A DNA stretch of 64,000 nucleotides from Polaromonas sp. (GTDB lineage: Bacteria > Pseudomonadota > Gammaproteobacteria > Burkholderiales > Burkholderiaceae_C), in assembly GCF_016185115.1 (NCBI RefSeq), contig NZ_JACPOF010000030.1, forward strand, positions 248,001-312,000, given 5' to 3'. The stretch's first letter is position 1, and the number at the start of each line of letters is the position of its first letter. The notes under the pieces are model-generated. The model was not told the DNA's origin, searched no databases, and was given only the letters and a program-made list of their open reading frames with translations. The position numbers and the translations under genes were made by a program. Below, one piece after another: positions 58,729-64,000 of the stretch.

Positions 58729-61700
58729 ATGCTCAATTTTCTAAGCTTGAAGATCTTGCGGTACTTACGCGCGACGGCTGTGGCATTCGCCGTGCTGGTC
58801 TTGTCCTTCGCAGCCCTGCAACCGGTTCAGGCTCAAATATCACAAACGCCACTGCTGACACAGGCGGGTTCGGTTGAGCCCAACCTGATGCTGATGTTCG
58901 ATGACTCAGGGTCGATGGTCGCGCAATTCATCTACCAGTTTGGCGGGCCGGAAAGCGGTTACGGGCGTGCGGGACCTGGCACGTCCGCTTCATTCTCGAC
59001 AAACTGTCCGATAAACCTCCGGGGCATTAACTGCAGCACCTATCCCTCGCCGGGAAGCATCACCGTTACGGGCACCTACAACCCCCCACCAAGTGATTGG
59101 TACTGGGAGATGTCTCCCGATGTCAATGGCCTGTACTACGACCCAAGAGTTACCTATAACACCCGGGTCAATGCGACGGGCACCTTCTCTACCCCGGGCG
59201 TCACGTCAACCACGGCATTTAACGTCTATTTTTACAAGAACAGTTCCAACGTCAATGTGACCTGGCCAGGAGTGACCGGTACTGCAGCTTTTCCAACACC
59301 CACCCTGATTACGAGTTATTTCTCGGGCAGCAATACGTATGTGCCCGGCACTTCACTTCTGGCAATCGGCGCAACTCCAAACTTGTCTTACCCCTCCACA
59401 GTGAGCAGCACCACGGGGCCATTCCCCAAGTTTCTCAACAGAACAGATTGCGCGGGAAACTCCTGCTCTCTTGCGGAGGAAAGACAGAATTACGCCAACT
59501 GGCAAAAATACCACAGCAACCGCATGGACGTGGCCAAAACGGGGCTGGGCTACGCTTTCCAGAACATGACGCAGTCCATACGTTTGGGCTGGTCTACGAT
59601 CAATGATTTGAAAAACAACAGCGCGGTCGCTGCCGGCGTCGGGTTATACACACAGGCGCAAAAAAATGCGTTTTACAACTGGCTTTATTCAATAGATATA
59701 GGCGGGGGTACTCCGACTCATTTTGCACTTGACAATGTAGGAAAGTATTTTTCAAGAAGTGACAATCTGGGCCCTTGGGCAAGCAGCCCCATCGTCAGCT
59801 CAACCGGCATCGTCACCTTGAGCACCACTACAACCGACACCGTAGCCATACGCGCAGCGCAATACTCTTGCCGCAGGTCGTTTGCCATGCTCACAACGGA
59901 CGGCTATTACAACGACAGCTATTCGGGCCTGGGGAATATTGACAACACATCAGCAGGGCCCATCACTGGCACAACGGCCACGGGCGGCACACTGACATAC
60001 AGCTACAACGGGACTGCCAAACCTTACGCCGACAGCCAGTCCAACACGCTTGCAGATGTGGCGATGAAATACTGGATTACGGATTTACGGACAGACCTCC
60101 CCAACCGGGTCAAGCAAATCACGCCCTCCGTGATTAACGGGCTGACAACAACAGTCGCCAATGAATCCTTCTGGCAAAACATGAGTTTTTATGCGGTCGG
60201 ACTGGGTGTATACGGAACCTTGCCGCAAACGGCCACGCAACTGGCGTCGCTCACATCGGGTGCATCATCATGGCCTACGGTAGGCGGTGAAGATGAAACG
60301 GCCATGGATGATTTATGGCACGCCACGATCAACGCCCGCGGGAAAATCCTGAGTGCCAAAAACGCCGGCTCACTCAACGATGCGGTCGAAGGCATGCTGG
60401 CAGACATCAGCAAGAACACTTCTTCCCAGTCCGGTGTGGCAGCATCCACCCTCAGCCTGACGAATGGCACCCGGAAATACACCCCGAAATACACCACGGG
60501 GGAATGGACAGGCAACGTCATTGCAACAGCGCTCGACCCTTCGTCCAGTGCGGAGATATCCATCACATGGCAGGTGGTGGACACAAACCCCATCACCAGC
60601 GCCACCTACAACGGCATACCGGGCTACAGCACCCGGAATATCTATGCCTGGAATGGTACGGCGATGGGCAACTTCAACGCCCTGAACACCTACGTGATGT
60701 CAAACGTGGTGGGCGCAAATACAAACCTGATCAACTATCTCAGGGGTGACCGAACCAATGAAGACCCCAATGGCACGGCGCTGTACCGCGCGAGGAAGTT
60801 TTTGCTGGGCGACATCGTCAATTCGTCCCCCGTATTTATCAGGGGGGCGCTCAATTCCAGCTATGACCAGTTGCCCTCAGGCACTTACGGACAGTCCACC
60901 TATGCGGCGTTTGTGACCAGCAAGGCGGCCCGAGCCGAGGGCGTGCTGTTTGCCGGGGCCAATGACGGCATGCTTCACGGCTTCCGGGACAGCACTGGCA
61001 CAGAGATTTTTGCCTATGTGCCGAGCGCCGTGATGCCCAAACTGCATTTGCTGGCCAGCAGAAGCTACGACCACCAATATTATGTAGACGGCCCCAACGT
61101 GGAAGCAGACGCTTGCCTGAGCGGGGGGTCCGGGTGCACCACCTGGTCAAACCTGCTGATAGGAACGGCCGGTGCGGGTGCCAAAACGGTTTACGCACTT
61201 GATGTCACCGACCCCATCAACATGTCGGCATCGAGTGTGAAATGGGAGATCACGCCCTCGACCCCCGGCTATGCAAGCCTGGGGTACATCCTCACTGATG
61301 TACAGACCGGATTGACCAAGAGTGGTGAGTGGGTTGCCATATTCGGCAACGGTTATTACGGCTCCAGCACAATGGCCAGCCTGTATGTTGCCAACCTTGA
61401 CACGGGTGCATTGATCAAGCAGATCAGCACCGGCGTGGGCGGAAGCAACGGCCTGGGCGGCGTGCGGGTGGTACGGGACAGCAATCAGCGCATCATTGGC
61501 GCCTACGCCGGTGACGCCAGGGGCAACCTGTGGAAGTTTGATCTATCAAGCGCAAGCAGCGCGGGTTGGGGTCTGGGCCTGTCAAATTCGCCCCTCTACA
61601 GCGGCACCACGACAAAATCCATCACCGCCCAACCCACGGTTGTTGCGAATCCCAATGGCGGCAATGTGATTGTCTTTGGCACCGGCAAGCTCTACGACGC

Positions 61701-62397
61701 GACAGACGTCACAAACACGGTGACCCAGACGATGTATGGCATATGGGACAGCGTGTCATTTGGAAGCAGCACAACCCCCTTGGGCGTGACACAGACAGGT
61801 GTGTCCAGCCTGGTACAGCAAACCATTTCAACAGTGGCCACAACAGGCACCAAAATAGTCACGGCTTCCAACCTGAGTACGTCGACCGTCACGGTCAACT
61901 ACTACACAGTCTCGACAAATTCGGTGGACTTCGCCACCAAAAGGGGCTGGTATATGAACCTCCCCAATACCGGGCAGAGATCCATCTACTCTTCTGAGGC
62001 GCTGGTTAGTGGATATGTGCTGCTCGACACCGTGTCACCGTCGAATGTCTCCCTGGACCCATGCATTCAGACCGGGTCAGGGAGGGCATGGAATTACGTC
62101 ATTGATGGTGTCACGGGCAGTGGCCCTACGACAGCCATTTTTGACACCAACGGAGACGGCATCATCAACACGTCCGACGTGATTGTGGCGGGTTATGAGA
62201 ATACGGCCGACGGTCGAACGCGGGTGATCAAAAATGACAGCAAATCAGACTCGACCGGGACTTACTACAATCCTCTCAGCACCGAACAACAGCCCGGGTT
62301 CAGGATCAGGATTCCCCCCCAGGTTTTCAATCCATTGACCAATATCAGCAATATCGGTGGCGGCAAGCGCTCCTGGCGACAGCTGTTCCCACGCTGA
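58729..62397 (+). CDS. pilY1: Type IV pilus tip adhesin/assembly protein PilY1
   Basis: 1222 residues from ATG 58729; the frame is open 18 codons further into pilX. A signal peptide ends near residue 36 (QPVQAQ). A VWA-like N-terminal region carries the MIDAS pattern DxSxS (Asp58-Ser60-Ser62 in FDDSGSM). The C-terminal half is a beta-propeller (LFAGANDGMLHGF, VYALDVTDP, AYAGDARGNLWKFDL). A dockerin-like calcium loop DTNGDGIINTSD lies at about 1139-1150, and the tail ends RSWRQLFPR as in many homologues. The middle is Thr/Ser/Asn-rich and has lower G+C than its neighbours. Confidence 0.92.
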   Translation: MLNFLSLKILRYLRATAVAFAVLVLSFAALQPVQAQISQTPLLTQAGSVEPNLMLMFDDSGSMVAQFIYQFGGPESGYGRAGPGTSASFSTNCPINLRGINCSTYPSPGSITVTGTYNPPPSDWYWEMSPDVNGLYYDPRVTYNTRVNATGTFSTPGVTSTTAFNVYFYKNSSNVNVTWPGVTGTAAFPTPTLITSYFSGSNTYVPGTSLLAIGATPNLSYPSTVSSTTGPFPKFLNRTDCAGNSCSLAEERQNYANWQKYHSNRMDVAKTGLGYAFQNMTQSIRLGWSTINDLKNNSAVAAGVGLYTQAQKNAFYNWLYSIDIGGGTPTHFALDNVGKYFSRSDNLGPWASSPIVSSTGIVTLSTTTTDTVAIRAAQYSCRRSFAMLTTDGYYNDSYSGLGNIDNTSAGPITGTTATGGTLTYSYNGTAKPYADSQSNTLADVAMKYWITDLRTDLPNRVKQITPSVINGLTTTVANESFWQNMSFYAVGLGVYGTLPQTATQLASLTSGASSWPTVGGEDETAMDDLWHATINARGKILSAKNAGSLNDAVEGMLADISKNTSSQSGVAASTLSLTNGTRKYTPKYTTGEWTGNVIATALDPSSSAEISITWQVVDTNPITSATYNGIPGYSTRNIYAWNGTAMGNFNALNTYVMSNVVGANTNLINYLRGDRTNEDPNGTALYRARKFLLGDIVNSSPVFIRGALNSSYDQLPSGTYGQSTYAAFVTSKAARAEGVLFAGANDGMLHGFRDSTGTEIFAYVPSAVMPKLHLLASRSYDHQYYVDGPNVEADACLSGGSGCTTWSNLLIGTAGAGAKTVYALDVTDPINMSASSVKWEITPSTPGYASLGYILTDVQTGLTKSGEWVAIFGNGYYGSSTMASLYVANLDTGALIKQISTGVGGSNGLGGVRVVRDSNQRIIGAYAGDARGNLWKFDLSSASSAGWGLGLSNSPLYSGTTTKSITAQPTVVANPNGGNVIVFGTGKLYDATDVTNTVTQTMYGIWDSVSFGSSTTPLGVTQTGVSSLVQQTISTVATTGTKIVTASNLSTSTVTVNYYTVSTNSVDFATKRGWYMNLPNTGQRSIYSSEALVSGYVLLDTVSPSNVSLDPCIQTGSGRAWNYVIDGVTGSGPTTAIFDTNGDGIINTSDVIVAGYENTADGRTRVIKNDSKSDSTGTYYNPLSTEQQPGFRIRIPPQVFNPLTNISNIGGGKRSWRQLFPR

Positions 62398-62408
62398 GGT
62401 ATTTTTCA

Positions 62409-62425
62409 GGGGCCTTTGCGGCCCC
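62409..62425 (+). terminator. G+C-rich hairpin between pilY1 and pilE
   Basis: GGGGCC-TTTGC-GGCCCC forms a 6-bp G+C-only stem 12 bases after the pilY1 stop. There is no T-run, so it is more likely an attenuating or RNA-protecting stem than a full terminator. It could lower or stabilise expression of pilE relative to pilY1. Confidence 0.4.
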
Positions 62426-62470
62426 GTCTGGCATCACCATTTTCCCCATCGCAACGGGAGTTTTCAAAAA

Positions 62471-62965
62471 ATGAAACAGCAATCGTCACACATGAGGAGG
62501 CCCCATGGCTTCACACTGATCGAACTCATGATCACGGTGGTCATCATTGGCATCCTGGCCAGCATCGCACTGCCCTCCTACAACAGTTATATCGCGAGAG
62601 CCAGGCGCGCCGACGCCAAAGCGCAATTGCTGCAGGCCGCCCAGTTCATGCAGCGCTTTTACGCCGCAAATGACCGTTATGACCAGGATCGGGGCAGTAA
62701 CAGCGTACTTGGAAGCGGGGTCGGCATGCCCGATGGTCTCAGGGTTTCGCCGGCAGACGGAACCGCCCTCTACCAATTGAACCCCGCCATCAGTGCTGCG
62801 GGCAACTACACGGCCACTGTGAGTGTCACAGCCTTCACCCTGTCGATGTCTCCGATTCTCGGGCGCTCCCAGGCGGCAGACGCGTGCGGCATTTTCACCA
62901 TTACGTCTACCGGCATCAAGGGCGTGACGGGCAATACCAAGACCCGGGATGAATGCTGGAAGTAA
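62471..62965 (+). CDS. pilE: Type IV pilin PilE-like (minor pilin)
   Basis: 164 residues from ATG 62471 behind GGGAG; an ATG 7 codons later is possible. The leader ends PHG, then FTLIELMITVVIIGILASIALPSY, a complete class III signal with Glu5. The C-terminal part has the PilE pattern YIARARRADAKAQLLQAAQFMQRFYAANDRY and a Cys pair (DACGIF and the DECWK end) for the D-loop. In this gene order the protein is usually a minor pilin rather than the main PilA. It is the last gene of the operon. Confidence 0.9.
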   Translation: MKQQSSHMRRPHGFTLIELMITVVIIGILASIALPSYNSYIARARRADAKAQLLQAAQFMQRFYAANDRYDQDRGSNSVLGSGVGMPDGLRVSPADGTALYQLNPAISAAGNYTATVSVTAFTLSMSPILGRSQAADACGIFTITSTGIKGVTGNTKTRDECWK

Positions 62966-63036
62966 ATTGTCGTTGAGCAACGCGTGCCGACAGCGTACGA
63001 GATGACTGGACCCGGCGCTTGGGCAACGGGCAGCGC

Positions 63037-64000
63037 ATGACTCCTGCTGCAGCACATGAAGGTTTTGTTGGGCAGGCGCTCGCCCTGGCTCGATCAGCGT
63101 GTTACATCACCTCACCCAACCCCCGCGTGGGATGCGTGCTGGTCTCATCCGATGGCAAGGTCATCGGCGAGGGCCACACGCAAAAAGCCGGCGGCCCACA
63201 CGCCGAAGTAGCGGCACTCGCAGACGCTGCAGCGCAAGGCCGTGATACAGCCGGTGCAACCGCTTATGTCACGCTTGAGCCCTGCTCCCACCACGGCCGA
63301 ACGGGCCCCTGCTGCGATGCACTGATTGCCGCAGGTATCAAAAAAGTTGTGGCCTCCCTACCCGATCCGAATCCGCTGGTCGGTGGCCAGGGTTTTGCGC
63401 GTTTGCGCGCAGCGGGTGTTGAGGTTGAAATCGGCCCGGGCGCTGCCGAATCGCGTGAACTGAATATCGGGTTTTTCAGCCGCATGATCCGCAAGACGCC
63501 GTGGGTGCGCATGAAAGTGGCCGCCTCGCTGGATGGCAAGACTGCACTCATGAACGGGCAAAGCCAGTGGATCACCGGTGAAGCTGCGCGCACCGATGGC
63601 CATGCATGGCGCGCACGCAGTTGCGCCGTGTTGACGGGCATAGGCACCGTGCTTGAAGACAACCCCCGCCTGGATGTGCGTCTGGTCGATACGCCACGCC
63701 AGCCTCATCTGGTGGTGGTTGACAGCCGGCTGGAAACACCACCTGACGCAAAGCTGTTTATCGCAGGCCGCGCCTTGTACATCTACGCGGCAGTGCCCGA
63801 TGGCGCAAAGAAACAGGCGCTTGAAGCGCGCGGCGCCAAGGTCATTTACCTGCCTGGCCCAACAGGCAAGGTCGACCTGGCAGCCATGCTGCTCGACCTT
63901 GCGAAACGTGAAATCAATGAACTGCACGTCGAGGCCGGCCACAAGCTCAACGGGTCGTTTCTGCGCGAAGGCCTGGTTGATGAGCTGCTCCTCTACAGTG
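63037..64000 (+). CDS. ribD: Riboflavin biosynthesis bifunctional deaminase/reductase RibD (partial)
   Basis: The frame from ATG 63037 stays open to the end of the window (321 codons seen, of about 370 usual). The deaminase domain is clear: SPNPRVGCVLVS, zinc motif HAEVAAL and PCSHHGRTGPCC with the two zinc Cys. The reductase domain begins near residue 150 (PWVRMKVAASLDGKTAL, SQWITGEAARTDGHAWRARS). It catalyses two steps of flavin synthesis after GTP cyclohydrolase II. It lies 71 bp after pilE; no FMN riboswitch is seen in that gap. Confidence 0.95.
   Translation, partial: MTPAAAHEGFVGQALALARSACYITSPNPRVGCVLVSSDGKVIGEGHTQKAGGPHAEVAALADAAAQGRDTAGATAYVTLEPCSHHGRTGPCCDALIAAGIKKVVASLPDPNPLVGGQGFARLRAAGVEVEIGPGAAESRELNIGFFSRMIRKTPWVRMKVAASLDGKTALMNGQSQWITGEAARTDGHAWRARSCAVLTGIGTVLEDNPRLDVRLVDTPRQPHLVVVDSRLETPPDAKLFIAGRALYIYAAVPDGAKKQALEARGAKVIYLPGPTGKVDLAAMLLDLAKREINELHVEAGHKLNGSFLREGLVDELLLYS

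Noticed and set aside
1..64000. CRISPR arrays, rRNA genes, transposases, complete insertion sequences
   Set aside because: I scanned for regularly spaced repeats, rRNA-like stretches and transposase motifs (DDE or HUH) and saw none; the mobile-looking elements are short and noncoding.

Overview
The window looks like a chromosomal segment of a betaproteobacterium of the order Burkholderiales, most likely family Comamonadaceae (Polaromonas/Rhodoferax/Variovorax-like). Reasons: high G+C; many Bug-type (TctC family) periplasmic binding proteins; large catabolic operons of acyl-CoA enzymes run by LysR regulators; a housekeeping order accA-tilS-lysC-tRNA-Ser and glyA-nrdR-(type IV pilus genes)-ribD; and short dispersed repeats typical of that family. 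The genus is an inference, not a match.

Region 1 (1-32 kb) is accessory metabolism. It opens with the 3' end of an unknown gene and a strong terminator, then a Bug protein with a DUF1028 protein. Next is a LysR gene and a five-gene cluster (flavin reductase, flavin-dependent monooxygenase, gamma-resorcylate-type decarboxylase, Bug protein, glutathione transferase) that looks like an upper pathway from dihydroxybenzoate through resorcinol to hydroxyquinol. A MetE-like protein follows, then a complete tripartite tricarboxylate transporter (tctC-tctB-tctA) facing a TctD/TctE-like two-component system. A 266-bp inverted-repeat element lies in the shared promoter region, and an 81-bp palindromic repeat lies between tctC and tctB. 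After hslR comes a small D-amino-acid/aspartate locus (racemase, amino-acid binding protein, D-amino-acid dehydrogenase, LysR). An eleven-gene minus-strand operon (30.9 to 19.7 kb) follows: citryl-CoA-lyase-like protein, three Bug proteins, an enolase-superfamily enzyme, two acyl-CoA dehydrogenases, dienelactone hydrolase, MaoC-like hydratase, acyl-CoA ligase and CoA transferase. A divergent LysR gene heads it. Its substrate is not evident.

Region 2 (32-55.8 kb) is largely housekeeping: tRNA-Ser(GCU), lysC, tilS, accA, a 3-methyladenine DNA glycosylase, cysS, a TPR protein and an L,D-transpeptidase that share an NTF2-like C-terminal domain, two cyclophilins, lpxH, mtfA, a hemolysin III gene with a probable one-base frameshift, a DUF349 protein, a giant AsmA-like DUF748 protein, a lytic transglycosylase, glyA behind a ZTP (pfl) riboswitch, and nrdR. 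The N-terminus of tilS carries a 35-bp near-copy of the 3' end of the nearby tRNA-Ser gene.

Region 3 (55.9-63 kb) is a type IV pilus minor-pilin/adhesin operon (fimT-like, pilV, pilW, pilX, pilY1, pilE) with visibly lower G+C inside pilY1. The window ends inside ribD. No CRISPR array, rRNA, prophage, integrase or complete insertion sequence was seen.
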